From a virus: a stretch of 64,000 nt of DNA. The notes under the pieces were generated by a model. The model was not told the origin of the DNA, ran no database searches, and worked only from the letters and a program-made list of their open reading frames with translations. This document shows, piece after piece, positions 49,225 through 57,046 of this stretch (positions within the stretch are counted from its first letter, which is position 1; the number at the start of each line of letters is the position of its first letter). The position numbers and the translations under genes are program-made. The DNA lies in the IMG/VR virus record IMGVR_UViG_3300008954_000003, positions 95,630 through 159,629 of that record. The stretch is one strand, 5' to 3'.

Positions 49225-51861
49225 ATGGACGATCTTTTTCGCAAATGGCGAGGCTTTAAGAAAGACCTTCTTCTTGAGTTTAATAACCAAGATAAGAACG
49301 AAATTCTTGAGAATGGTGGCGACTTTAATGTTTCATACGAGCTTGAGCTTGAATCCCACGATCGCATTTATTGGGATGATGATGATTATGATGATTATGA
49401 TGATTATGATTATGACGACGAATATGAAAGAGTTTCAAATCTTGTTCGAGAGAACGAAGGATATGAAGAATTCGGATACACCACAGAAGACATAACCAAC
49501 GATCTTTTTGAAAAGGTGTATGGTCCTGATTATGATTATGCAGAAATCGGATTGACAATGGCGGGTCTGGAATCTGATGAAAGAGAATACCTACTGCGTC
49601 GTCGTCATGATTCGCCTGGCGAAAAACCTCTTTTTCAAGAATTTAATGAGGTTGTAGACAACATTTACCAAGTCGGCACTCCTGAGAACAAGAAATTCAT
49701 TGAACTTTTGTTCTCTTTTGAAAGGATTAGAGAATTCCTTGAAGAAGAGGGTGAGTATGAGTTAGGCGTTGAGGGGTTGGTCAATTATCAAAAAGATCTG
49801 TATAAGTCGGACTCTGATATTGTTCCCGGCGAACAAGCCTATTCTTCAGCAGAAGATTTGTTTAAAATATTTGTCTTTGTTCGAGATGGCGAACAACTTA
49901 TAAGCTTTGATTATGTGCCAGGGGTTGTACACGAATACAAAGAGGCTGATCTGCCCCTTGTTTCATTGAGGAACGTCTTTCTTTTGTTTGAAAAAGAGCA
50001 TGTTATTGATGAACTTATCGAGAAGGGAAAGCTAAAAGTGTCCAACGTTTTTAGGGATGGGAACTTTGAAGACCAGTTTGAGTCTGATAAAAACATGGTT
50101 TCAGACCTTTGGACAAAAGTTGCTGAAGAGTTCATCGACAGACTAAATGACGAACATTTTCCCGCAGCCGTCAGTGATGCTCTCGACTACGAGACTTATC
50201 CGAGAGAGTCGAGAAACGATGGGGGTACAAGTAGCGGCGAAGATATGGTTGCAGACCATTTGCCGAATTTCTATCGGAAATACGCTCACCTTCTTTCTTT
50301 CAAAAAAGATGGTTCGTTATCTTCCGGTATTGAGATGGCTCACCAAACATACTTTGAAAGCCTTGAAGAAGCCTTTCAATTTCTTGATGTTTTCTATAAA
50401 GACTATGATGACCAAAGCAATTTTTATATGTCAAGTAACACAGGATTGCATACAAATATTTCAATGAGGGTTCCGGGAAAGCGGGGAAAGCAGGAAGCCA
50501 GTGCTGACGAGTTTAACCTTATGAAGGCGTTGCTGTTCTTGAGCGAGCCGAAGAGTGAAGGACAAAGAGACGCAAAGGTTTATGCTGCGTTTAAAGGAAT
50601 CGAAAGCCGTATCAATAGTGGTTGGACAGGAGAGCTGAAACATAAATTCATTGGAAAGATTGAAACAATCCTAAAGGATATTATGTATGGCAAGAAACAA
50701 AACCCAATGTCAAGGGAGGCGACTGTTGCACAGTTTGTTGAAACATTACGAGAGCCGGACAACTACATCATTGATTCTTTAAATGGCCTCATAAAACAAG
50801 TCGCAACAGGAATTGGCAGATGCTCTCTTGGTTTCAACGTGACATATGTTGATGAAAGAGAGTATATCGAGTTCAGATACCCAGGACATGATGTTACGAA
50901 AGAGGTTCTGAAAGAGCTGACCTTGTATTATTGTTATATTGTTAAGCTTTCTCTGGAAAAAGAATATAAGGACCTTGAATACAAGAAGAAGCTTATCGGA
51001 CTTTTATCAACGATTAAAGCCGCTGCAAAGAAAGATCTAAAAAAGGATCGAAAGAAAATCAGAAAAGGTTTGCTGTATAAAACATCACATCTGGTTGAAG
51101 GTGGTGAAATGTTGAGAAAGTTTAAGTATCTTGTGGAAGAGGATTTTTCACCGCCTTCAACCAGAGCCTTCTTTGAGAAGGCATATTCTCGCCTTTACCA
51201 CCATTCCCCAGATGTGTTTACGTCTTTTGAGGTCATAGATGTTGATCACAAAAAGAAGCTTGTCACCCTGGCAGGGATTGATGTTCTTAATCGAAATTTA
51301 AGAGAAGATATGAAAATTGCATATGTTGAAAAAACTGTTTCATATTATGAATTTTTGCAAACATTTTTTGGTTGGCAGGGAAGAAAGCCAGAGGTTAAGG
51401 ATATGAACAACCCTGAAGTAATTTTAAGAGAAAAAGCGATTCAAGTGTTAAAGCGAGAGTCTTTCTCGGTTGAGGACATGAATGCCGTTTTTGAAAGAGT
51501 TTTTGTTGAACTCAGAAACAAAGAAGGACAACCCGATTCTCCTATGTGGGACCTTGTTTTTAGGAACTATAAACACGGTCAGACAGGTCCGGCAAATAGG
51601 TTATTTTCGATTATAGCACAAACAACAACATTTGAAGATTTGGTCGAAAAAATTCATCATGTGGGCGCTTGGAGAGTTTATTCCGCAATGAACGATGCCA
51701 CTCGGAATATTTGGGGGGACGATAAGGCGTATCGTTTTTATGAAAACTATAAAGCTAAAATCGCTGAAGCTGTTAATAAATATATTGATGACGAAGAGGA
51801 TAGGATAATAGCCGCTGCTAAAGCTGATTTGGAAAAACGGAGAGCTGATCAGGAGAAATAG
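49225..51861 (+). CDS. Amidoligase-like large virion protein (tentative)
   Basis: An 878-aa protein. The leader DDLFRKWRGFKKDLLLEFN resembles those of neighbouring late proteins. An Asp/Tyr-repeat tract follows (DDDDYDDYDDYDYDDEY, near residues 52-68). Around residues 400-600, SSNTGLHTNISMRVP, then FNLMKALLFLSE, then EYIEFRYPGHDV match the core order (H-x-N/H strand, helix, E-x-R strand) of putative amidoligases with a glutamine-synthetase-like fold. The C-terminal 270 residues are helical. A peptide-ligating role is inference. It is transcribed with the exonuclease gene 6 bp upstream. Confidence 0.45.
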   Translation: MDDLFRKWRGFKKDLLLEFNNQDKNEILENGGDFNVSYELELESHDRIYWDDDDYDDYDDYDYDDEYERVSNLVRENEGYEEFGYTTEDITNDLFEKVYGPDYDYAEIGLTMAGLESDEREYLLRRRHDSPGEKPLFQEFNEVVDNIYQVGTPENKKFIELLFSFERIREFLEEEGEYELGVEGLVNYQKDLYKSDSDIVPGEQAYSSAEDLFKIFVFVRDGEQLISFDYVPGVVHEYKEADLPLVSLRNVFLLFEKEHVIDELIEKGKLKVSNVFRDGNFEDQFESDKNMVSDLWTKVAEEFIDRLNDEHFPAAVSDALDYETYPRESRNDGGTSSGEDMVADHLPNFYRKYAHLLSFKKDGSLSSGIEMAHQTYFESLEEAFQFLDVFYKDYDDQSNFYMSSNTGLHTNISMRVPGKRGKQEASADEFNLMKALLFLSEPKSEGQRDAKVYAAFKGIESRINSGWTGELKHKFIGKIETILKDIMYGKKQNPMSREATVAQFVETLREPDNYIIDSLNGLIKQVATGIGRCSLGFNVTYVDEREYIEFRYPGHDVTKEVLKELTLYYCYIVKLSLEKEYKDLEYKKKLIGLLSTIKAAAKKDLKKDRKKIRKGLLYKTSHLVEGGEMLRKFKYLVEEDFSPPSTRAFFEKAYSRLYHHSPDVFTSFEVIDVDHKKKLVTLAGIDVLNRNLREDMKIAYVEKTVSYYEFLQTFFGWQGRKPEVKDMNNPEVILREKAIQVLKRESFSVEDMNAVFERVFVELRNKEGQPDSPMWDLVFRNYKHGQTGPANRLFSIIAQTTTFEDLVEKIHHVGAWRVYSAMNDATRNIWGDDKAYRFYENYKAKIAEAVNKYIDDEEDRIIAAAKADLEKRRADQEK
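49374..49425 (+). repeat. GAT/TAT microsatellite coding an Asp/Tyr tract
   Basis: An irregular GATGATTAT repeat encodes an acidic Asp/Tyr stretch in the amidoligase-like protein. It is prone to slippage length variation in whole codons. Confidence 0.8.
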
Positions 51862-51973
51862 TCTGACATAATCAGAACAGCTTTAAACTTCGAACCTCAT
51901 GATATGGACGAAGACGGCGTTTGGTGATGTAGGACACCACCCCAGCACCAGGGCACCCAGGTAGGAGGGGGTC

Positions 51974-52318
51974 GTGAATATTGAAATGGAAGAGATAACC
52001 ACAGATAATCTGGCAAGAATGGCGAATGCCCAACCACGGTGTTTGGCTGATTTATTTTTCAATGGGGAGGTCGATCCCATAACGGCAACTTTTGGTGCAG
52101 AGATCCTTGGGAATAGCTGTGAGGACACATCTATTGTTATTCATGGTTGCAGAAACCTTCTTAATCATGAAAAAGCCTATGTTCGTGAAGGTGCCCTTTT
52201 GGGACTTGCAGGTCACATTGGTGACAAAAGAGCGCAGGCTCTTGTTAAAAGACTCTCTGAAGAAGATGAGTCCAAAATCTTGAGAGATTTCGCTGAAGAG
52301 ATTTTAGAGGGAGTCTGA
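51974..52318 (+). CDS. Small HEAT-like repeat protein
   Basis: A 114-aa protein with GTG start 51974 after AGGAGGGGG. Its helical pairs (IVIHGCRNLLNHEKAYVREG, then LLGLAGHIGDKRAQALVKRL) follow a HEAT-repeat rhythm. Probably a protein-interaction module; partner unknown. The 112 bp before it hold short inverted repeats but no gene. Confidence 0.55.
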   Translation: MNIEMEEITTDNLARMANAQPRCLADLFFNGEVDPITATFGAEILGNSCEDTSIVIHGCRNLLNHEKAYVREGALLGLAGHIGDKRAQALVKRLSEEDESKILRDFAEEILEGV

Positions 52319-52479
52319 TCCAGAATCGTTTGAAAACAAAGCAGATTATTAGGAACCTAAGTAATTCTGCCTGTTCATTCAGCTACTTTACAGGCATCAA
52401 CTGTCTACTTTATAAGTGTCTAGTCGCGGATATATGTCAACTAGATGTTTGGCTAGTGAAATCTTTGGCTAATGTGGCT

Positions 52480-52509
52480 AGTATACCACGCAAAACCATT
52501 CCCTGTCAA
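52480..52509 (-). promoter_or_regulatory. Sigma70-type promoter on the minus strand
   Basis: Read on the minus strand: TTGACA (52509-52504), 18 bp, TATACT (52485-52480). It would start RNA at about 52473 running toward lower coordinates, antisense to the plus-strand genes, with no minus-strand gene visible. Confidence 0.55.
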
Positions 52510-52606
52510 GTTCACTGTAACTCTTTATGATCATTGAGGAATCGTTTTATACCTGTTCATCTTGCCGCTAACCCCCCGGAATGATCACCGCCCAGGGCGA
52601 TATGGC

Positions 52607-52635
52607 TTGACTGGAACGGTCGTTTTTGGTATACT
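52607..52635 (+). promoter_or_regulatory. Sigma70-type promoter for gene 52666
   Basis: TTGACT (52607-52612), 17 bp, TATACT (52630-52635), followed by AAGGAGG and ATG 52666. Confidence 0.8.
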
Positions 52636-52665
52636 GGATACGTCGACCAGCAGAAGGAGGTTCGG

Positions 52666-53109
52666 ATGGCAAGGGCAAGACGATGTGGTCATTGTAGACA
52701 AACAGGGCACGATAGACGTACCTGTCCCTCAATGAAAGAAGAGAAAAGAAAGGAAAAACAGAGAGTTCTTCAGTTTCGCAGAGATATGAAAGACTATTTT
52801 GCGGAAATTGGACTTGGTGTTGGAGCAATTGTTCAGGAAAGAGTTTATGAAAGGGATACATACAGTAAAAAAGAAAAGGTGTTGCTTGTTTCCAAGATTG
52901 TTTGGGATGAATTTTCACCGAATCATCCTGCTGCGATTAAGTGTCTTGATATGGAAAACCTTAGCGCAGAGTACAGGCTTGATTTTGGAAAACATAAAGA
53001 GTGGAACGTTTATGGCTCAAGGTCTTTTTGTGTGAAAGTCGCTGTTCCTGCAACAGAAGTCAAGCGCCAGTTTGACGAAGCATATGGTTCATGGACAATG
53101 CGGAGATAA
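52666..53109 (+). CDS. CCHC zinc-knuckle protein
   Basis: A 147-aa protein. The N-terminus RRCGHCRQTGHDRRTCP is a perfect C-x2-C-x4-H-x4-C zinc knuckle, a single-stranded nucleic-acid binding module best known from retroviral Gag and RNA-binding proteins. A charged helix and a beta-rich C-terminal domain follow. It probably binds RNA or ssDNA. It has its own promoter and is followed by the deaminase gene. Confidence 0.65.
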   Translation: MARARRCGHCRQTGHDRRTCPSMKEEKRKEKQRVLQFRRDMKDYFAEIGLGVGAIVQERVYERDTYSKKEKVLLVSKIVWDEFSPNHPAAIKCLDMENLSAEYRLDFGKHKEWNVYGSRSFCVKVAVPATEVKRQFDEAYGSWTMRR

Positions 53110-53115
53110 GAAACA

Positions 53116-53541
53116 ATGTCGCGCATAACAAGAGCGAGCAAAAAGAAGCGTCGTTACTTTGAGTTGGCGCGACGTATTGCATACAACAGTAATTATGGCA
53201 AAATGCGACACGGTGCCGTTCTCGTAAAGGGCGGCAGCGTGATTAACGTGTCTTTTAACAAGGACATGTTTTCAGCATTTGGTGGCAGATTCAGAGAAGG
53301 TGATTGTACCCACGCAACACAACATGCTGAAATTGGGTGTATTCTTGGTCTACCACGAAGTGCAACAAATGGTTCAACAATCTATGTTGTTCGAATCAAC
53401 AAAGAAGGTGAATTTCGAATGTCAAAGCCCTGTCCAATGTGTGAATCTGTATTGGATTTCGTTGGGGTAAAGAGGGCTGTTTATACAATTGGTGAGGGTC
53501 GCTTTGATTCTCACAAGATTGGGAGAGAAAACGATGGATGA
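53116..53541 (+). CDS. Cytidine/dCMP deaminase-family protein
   Basis: A 141-aa protein with the zinc-deaminase signatures HAEIG (His70, Glu72 as proton shuttle) and PCPMC (about 104-108). KMRHGAVLVKGGSVIN is the substrate-side strand. In phages this fold usually makes dUMP from dCMP for thymidylate synthesis, fitting ThyX and dUTPase here. A role on RNA or another nucleotide is possible. Confidence 0.8.
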   Translation: MSRITRASKKKRRYFELARRIAYNSNYGKMRHGAVLVKGGSVINVSFNKDMFSAFGGRFREGDCTHATQHAEIGCILGLPRSATNGSTIYVVRINKEGEFRMSKPCPMCESVLDFVGVKRAVYTIGEGRFDSHKIGRENDG

Positions 53542-53722
53542 TTTATTGAAACTTGTTGTTATTGTGCTGTTCCTCTTTGCAGTCTTCTTTATCTGGACAG
53601 GCAAAGATAAGTGGCAGTCATGTATGGATAAGTGTGATAGCAATGTTGTTGTCGTTGATGGAAACGATGAATGTTATTGTGTTTTGAACAAAACCGAGAA
53701 GGAGAAGAAGAATGAGAAGTGA
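53534..53722 (+). CDS. Small membrane protein with C-x3-C...C-x-C motif (copy 3)
   Basis: A 62-aa protein, ATG 53534 overlapping the deaminase stop. One membrane helix ([18 protein letters not shown]), then CMDKC and CYC 14 residues later, then a Lys/Glu tail. Third member of the set with genes 23988 and 32566. Confidence 0.7.
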   Translation: MDDLLKLVVIVLFLFAVFFIWTGKDKWQSCMDKCDSNVVVVDGNDECYCVLNKTEKEKKNEK

Positions 53723-53801
53723 AATTGAGAACGTTGTGTTGTCTGAACTTATTGAGGAAGACGATGGCTATCTTTGTGAACCACGGGATTGGTTGGGCTG
53801 A
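53712..53801 (+). CDS. 29-aa acidic peptide, tentative
   Basis: ATG 53712 follows GGAGAAG. The peptide ([20 protein letters not shown] core) overlaps the next small frame. Coding is supported only by the RBS and overlaps. Confidence 0.35.
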   Translation: MRSEIENVVLSELIEEDDGYLCEPRDWLG

Positions 53802-53910
53802 AAAAATTCGGACATATCATTTTCCGAGGGGCTTGGTCAAAGACCATCGAACCGGCAAAACTGCTAACATTGATAAGGTTTTGGATGGGGATATTGATTG
53901 TTTGAGATAA
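53764..53910 (+). CDS. 48-aa unknown protein
   Basis: ATG 53764 with GAGGAAG upstream. Basic and aromatic ([20 protein letters not shown]). It overlaps the preceding peptide in another frame; one of the two may be spurious. Confidence 0.4.
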   Translation: MAIFVNHGIGWAEKIRTYHFPRGLVKDHRTGKTANIDKVLDGDIDCLR

Positions 53911-53914
53911 TAAT

Positions 53915-54157
53915 ATGAAAGAATATAAGGTTCAAAGTGTTTTGCCGAGTGGCAAAGTCGAAGTCTTGGTGGTTAAAGCCTGGGTGAATAAAGACCTTGT
54001 TACAAGGTTTATTTTTCGACTAAAAGAGTTTAGGTTTTTGCATCGTTCGTGTGGACCCGCTTCGACAATCCATAACTTGTATTATGTTAATGGGTTTTCG
54101 ATTGCCTCGCACAACCTTGAAGAAGCGGTAAAGGAATATGAAAGACGAAATTCGTGA
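53915..54157 (+). CDS. Small GPA-motif protein (family 1)
   Basis: An 80-aa protein containing HRSCGPASTIHNLYYVNG, a pattern shared with genes 55683, 58524-58725 and 59985 (C/D-GPA-x-I, then Y/W-x2-G). The C-terminus is helical (LEEAVKEYERR). Function unknown. Confidence 0.55.
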   Translation: MKEYKVQSVLPSGKVEVLVVKAWVNKDLVTRFIFRLKEFRFLHRSCGPASTIHNLYYVNGFSIASHNLEEAVKEYERRNS

Positions 54158-54287
54158 AGAAGCAGAACTTTTCATTGATTTTATGAAAAACGGCTGCAAT
54201 ATTAAATTGACAGAGAAACAGGAAAAGGCAATAAGAGGCTATTTGATTGCCTTTTTCTCAAGGGGGGTTAAAAGTGGGTCACGTTAA
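54138..54287 (+). CDS. 49-aa helical protein
   Basis: ATG 54138 with AAAGGA upstream. Helical (EIREEAELFIDFMKNG, KQEKAIRGYLIAFFSRG). It overlaps both neighbours, consistent with translational coupling. Function unknown. Confidence 0.5.
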   Translation: MKDEIREEAELFIDFMKNGCNIKLTEKQEKAIRGYLIAFFSRGVKSGSR

Positions 54288-54561
54288 AAACTATGAAGTG
54301 CCCGCTATTCTTTCTAACAGAGAGCACATCACTTATTGTGTAAGGCTCTGGAGTAGTGGCGATTTTGTGTTTCAAGTCAACGGCTTTTGTAATGAATGCG
54401 AAAAAGAACATGGAATAGGTTTTCGTGAATGTGGTTTCTCTGCGAGAACCACAAGGTACTTTGATGACCCTGACGATCTTGAGGTTTTGAGAGTTTATGA
54501 ACTTGATAAGGTTTTCACATTTGATTTTAATGTAAAAGAAGGAGGTAAAGAAAATGTGTGA
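54274..54561 (+). CDS. Small unknown protein with Cys pairs
   Basis: A 95-aa protein. GTG 54274 follows AAGGGGGG. Beta-rich with CNECEKEHGIGFRECG, a possible zinc site. Overlaps the next gene by 8 bp. Confidence 0.5.
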   Translation: MGHVKNYEVPAILSNREHITYCVRLWSSGDFVFQVNGFCNECEKEHGIGFRECGFSARTTRYFDDPDDLEVLRVYELDKVFTFDFNVKEGGKENV

Positions 54562-54913
54562 AGGTAAGTGTGGTAATAAGGAAACAGAGAGAAGTGAACG
54601 GGTGATTTACACCTATGATAAGAGTGGCCCCGGTGTGGTGACTTTTGCATACAAGGTATCAGAAGCTTGTTGTGATGGTGAAAGGGTTGTCTCTTGGGGA
54701 GTTGCGTTCTGTTCTCCAAAGGATAACTTTAGTAAGAAAATTGGCCGTGCAATTGCAGAGGGCCGACTTCAGAAGGGAACAGAGGACTTTTCAGGGGTGA
54801 TCACACTCCTTGATAACAAAGAGGAAGGGCTCTTCAAACAGGTGAACGCGGCAATTCATGGTTGTTATAACCAGGGAACAATCGCCAGTATTCGACCACG
54901 TTGGTTGAAGTAA
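54554..54913 (+). CDS. Unknown protein
   Basis: A 119-aa protein after AAGGAGG. It starts CEGKCGNKE, has a beta-rich centre (YTYDKSGPGVVTFAYKV, SWGVAFCSPKDNF) and then a helical segment with KGTEDFSGVITL. Not recognised. Confidence 0.55.
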   Translation: MCEGKCGNKETERSERVIYTYDKSGPGVVTFAYKVSEACCDGERVVSWGVAFCSPKDNFSKKIGRAIAEGRLQKGTEDFSGVITLLDNKEEGLFKQVNAAIHGCYNQGTIASIRPRWLK

Positions 54914-54960
54914 TATGGAGGTGCGAAATGACCGATTTTATTGTTTTTGCGGATTGAATT

Positions 54961-55212
54961 ATGAGACTCGTTAGGAAAAAAATACTGCTCTGTGAAGGCA
55001 TTCGTGGTGTTCATTATTTTTTTGATGCGGGATATGTCAATTTCAGTGTTCAAGTTTGGGAAGATGGCTTTCACTTTATTAGTTCCCCATGGGGGGATTA
55101 TTCAGATGCTTTTGGTAAACAGAGAAGCCTCAAAAACGGCCTGAAAGTCGTTTCCAAAAATTTAGAAGAGTTGGCACCGATTTGGAGCAAATATGAAAAA
55201 GGTCAAACCTAA
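54961..55212 (+). CDS. Small unknown protein related to family 1
   Basis: An 83-aa protein with a beta-rich N-terminus (YFFDAGYVNFSVQVWEDG) and an ending KVVSKNLEELAPIWSKY similar to the C-terminus of gene 53915 (ASHNLEEAVKEY). A nine-codon frame with RBS precedes it (54928-54957) and may be a remnant or leader. Confidence 0.5.
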   Translation: MRLVRKKILLCEGIRGVHYFFDAGYVNFSVQVWEDGFHFISSPWGDYSDAFGKQRSLKNGLKVVSKNLEELAPIWSKYEKGQT

Positions 55213-55390
55213 ACGTTTGTTTGCAAGCCCCGAAGGGGCAGATTATCATATTATTGGGCCTTTTGAAATGACCATCTGGTATGGGAAAAGTGGACAGAAA
55301 AACAATGCTTTGTATTTCTATCATAGGGAGAGTTTAGACCCCGAGTTGTTTCATAAAATGTTGGAAGAATACTTAAATGAAGAAGATTGA
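55193..55390 (+). CDS. Small unknown protein
   Basis: A 65-aa protein overlapping the previous gene by 20 bp. Strand-rich (GADYHIIGPFEMTIWYGKSG) with an acidic helical tail (DPELFHKMLEEYL). Not recognised. Confidence 0.5.
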   Translation: MKKVKPKRLFASPEGADYHIIGPFEMTIWYGKSGQKNNALYFYHRESLDPELFHKMLEEYLNEED

Positions 55391-55523
55391 GGTTAAACTT
55401 GAATACCGTGGTAAATATTTTCACCGTGACGAAAGGTTTTCGTCATATTTTGTTCACGATCGGTTTCAATTGATTGTTGAAGAAAGTGGTGATCATATGT
55501 ATTATTATTATCCTCCGGGGTAA
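55377..55523 (+). CDS. 48-aa unknown protein
   Basis: ATG 55377 overlaps the previous gene. Strand-rich and Tyr-rich (VKLEYRGKYFHRDERF, ending MYYYYPPG). Too short to classify. Confidence 0.45.
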   Translation: MKKIEVKLEYRGKYFHRDERFSSYFVHDRFQLIVEESGDHMYYYYPPG

Positions 55524-55531
55524 GCAATGCC

Positions 55532-55603
55532 ATGGTTGATTATGCTGAAGAATGGACAAAAGAAGGGTGGTTTGAAAAGTTAAACGAATATTTGGGGGTA
55601 TAG
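55532..55603 (+). CDS. 23-aa peptide ahead of tRNA-Ile, tentative
   Basis: ATG 55532 opens a short acidic frame (DYAEEWTKEGWFEKLNEYLG) whose stop lies inside the tRNA acceptor stem. Weak RBS; low confidence. Confidence 0.25.
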   Translation: MVDYAEEWTKEGWFEKLNEYLGV

Positions 55604-55670
55604 CTCAGTTGGTTAGAGTGCAGAGCTTATATCTCTGTGGTCGCAGGTTCAAGTCCTGCTACCCCTACCA
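55594..55670 (+). tRNA. tRNA-Ile (anticodon UAU)
   Basis: A 77-base cloverleaf: acceptor GGGGGTA / TACCCCT, D-arm GCTC/GAGT, anticodon stem CAGAG/CTCTG with loop CTTATAT (anticodon TAT), T-arm GCAGG-TTCAAGT-CCTGC, and an encoded CCA end. It reads AUA, a codon that suits an AT-rich phage and is poorly served in many bacteria. Confidence 0.9.
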
Positions 55671-55682
55671 AAAGGAAAAACA

Positions 55683-55928
55683 ATGAAGCTTGTTAAAAGA
55701 ACAAAATGTAATGGTTTTATCAGGTATCATTTTGATAACGGTATGTATTGCAAAATGTGGGAAGGTGATCAGGTGTCGTGGTGGGACAAAGATTGCAACA
55801 GACATTGTGATTTCGGTCCTGCAATAATCAACAGAATAGCAGGGTTTTCAAATCATTACTATCTTCATGGTGCGTACTATACTTTTAAGAGTTGGAAAAG
55901 GGCCATAAGAGAAAATGCCGATCTTTGA
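55683..55928 (+). CDS. Small GPA-motif protein (family 1)
   Basis: An 81-aa protein 12 bp after tRNA-Ile. CDFGPAIINRIAGFSNHYYL, then HG, is the family core. The N-terminus (MKLVKRTKCNG, DNGMYCKMWEG) aligns well with the broken copy at 58524-58725. Function unknown. Confidence 0.6.
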   Translation: MKLVKRTKCNGFIRYHFDNGMYCKMWEGDQVSWWDKDCNRHCDFGPAIINRIAGFSNHYYLHGAYYTFKSWKRAIRENADL

Positions 55929-55930
55929 AA

Positions 55931-55938
55931 CTATTTAT
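55931..55938 (+). promoter_or_regulatory. Candidate late promoter motif CTATTTAT (55964 gene)
   Basis: CTATTTAT lies just after the previous stop, 33 bp before ATG 55964. Confidence 0.5.
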
Positions 55939-55963
55939 GTTTGCATAACATGAGGGTTTCATA

Positions 55964-57046
55964 ATGACTGGTTTTTCAAGTGGTGGTGGTGAGTTAAAGG
56001 TTGGTGTTACAGGATCTGCATTACAGGTTACATTGGAAGCGACAGGTTCCGGTTTGCCCATAAAAACAGAGACAGGCACAGCTTTGTTTATCACTCCGAC
56101 AGGTTCGGCCTTGCCGGTCAGTATTCCCGGCAGCGTTGAGGTGGAAAACACAACAAGCACAGCTTTGTTTATCACTCCGACAGGTTCGGCCTTGCCGGTC
56201 AGCATTGTCGGCAGTCTCAGTACAAACTTATCAGGATCGTCCTTTCCAGCGAATGCCACTTTGGCAAGAGAAGTTTTAAGTCTTCCTGTAAGGGATGTAA
56301 CCGACAAATTTATTGATATGGTTGCCGGTAAATCAACCGGATGTTCAACTCAAAGAAAGTTTGGCAGCAATGGAGATGTTGGCAATGGAGATTATGAAGT
56401 TGTATGTCAATTAGGCACATCTTTTAATGGGTTCCTCACTTCTTCAATCGAAGTGAGGGTAAAAGCTGGAGATGCCGATGATGATGTGGCAGGGGCAGGG
56501 GCGCGAGAAATAACGGTAGTAGGCTTGGATGAAAACGCATTTGAAGTCACCGAATCATTAGATCCCGCAGGGGCTTCTGGTGGGCCTCTCTCAACAACAA
56601 CTTTTACAAGAGTCAACCGAGCTTTTGTTTCGTCTGCTGGAACGTATAACGATGCCAATGTTGGCGCGGTTGTTATTCAAACAAAGGGTGGTGTGGATCT
56701 TGTTCAAATAGCCGCTGAAGAAGGACAAAGTGAAGTAGCGTTTTGGACAGTGCCATCTGGTAAGACAGCGTATCTTAAGCGAGTTATAATTTCTTCTGAC
56801 TCGGGGTCAACAGATGAAGCAAACTTCAAACTATATCAAAGGCGAAGTTATAGAGATGCAACGGCCCCGGTCAAATCAAAAAGGATTGTTTCACGATTTG
56901 TTGGAGTTTCCGGTTTTCGCGATTTGCAGTTTGATGTGCCAATCGATTTTCCAGCAGAAACAGATATCTGGATGGAAGCAATTGATGCTGGTGTCGGCAC
57001 CATTGCTGTGAGTGTAGAAATGCACTTCATCATTCTTGACGATTGA
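55964..57046 (+). CDS. Virion fibre/decoration-like protein
   Basis: A 360-aa protein with a Gly/Thr/Ser-rich repetitive N-terminal 90 residues, including two copies of TALFITPTGSALPVSI, and a beta-type C-terminal domain (EVAFWTVPSGKTAYLKRVII, VPIDFPAETDIWMEAIDAG) of a kind found in phage head fibres and receptor-binding proteins. It stands alone within the accessory region with its own candidate late promoter. A surface virion role is inferred. Confidence 0.55.
   Translation: MTGFSSGGGELKVGVTGSALQVTLEATGSGLPIKTETGTALFITPTGSALPVSIPGSVEVENTTSTALFITPTGSALPVSIVGSLSTNLSGSSFPANATLAREVLSLPVRDVTDKFIDMVAGKSTGCSTQRKFGSNGDVGNGDYEVVCQLGTSFNGFLTSSIEVRVKAGDADDDVAGAGAREITVVGLDENAFEVTESLDPAGASGGPLSTTTFTRVNRAFVSSAGTYNDANVGAVVIQTKGGVDLVQIAAEEGQSEVAFWTVPSGKTAYLKRVIISSDSGSTDEANFKLYQRRSYRDATAPVKSKRIVSRFVGVSGFRDLQFDVPIDFPAETDIWMEAIDAGVGTIAVSVEMHFIILDD
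56076..56202 (+). repeat. Direct repeat (2 x 46 bp) in fibre-like gene
   Basis: Identical 46-bp units at 56076-56121 and 56157-56202, 81 bp apart (27 codons, in frame). Perfect identity suggests recent duplication or conversion. Confidence 0.85.

Larger units (their letters stand above)
52319..52665 (+). other. 347-bp intergenic region with iterated motif and minus-strand promoter
   Basis: No convincing gene. It holds repeated TTTGGCTAGTG/TTTGGCTAATG units (52448-52474) and a further GTGGCTAGTA, an imperfect palindrome TGCCTGT...ACAGGCA (52369-52397), a sigma70-like promoter on the minus strand (52480-52509) and one on the plus strand (52607-52635). It could contain an ncRNA, operator sites or an origin. 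Confidence 0.5.

Noticed and set aside
52330-52530. A 66-codon frame in the long gap
   Set aside because: It begins with a rare TTG, lacks an RBS and has an unlikely composition. The region looks regulatory or RNA-coding.
54928-54957. Nine-codon frame with RBS
   Set aside because: It may be a leader or a remnant, but a nine-codon product alone cannot be supported as a gene.
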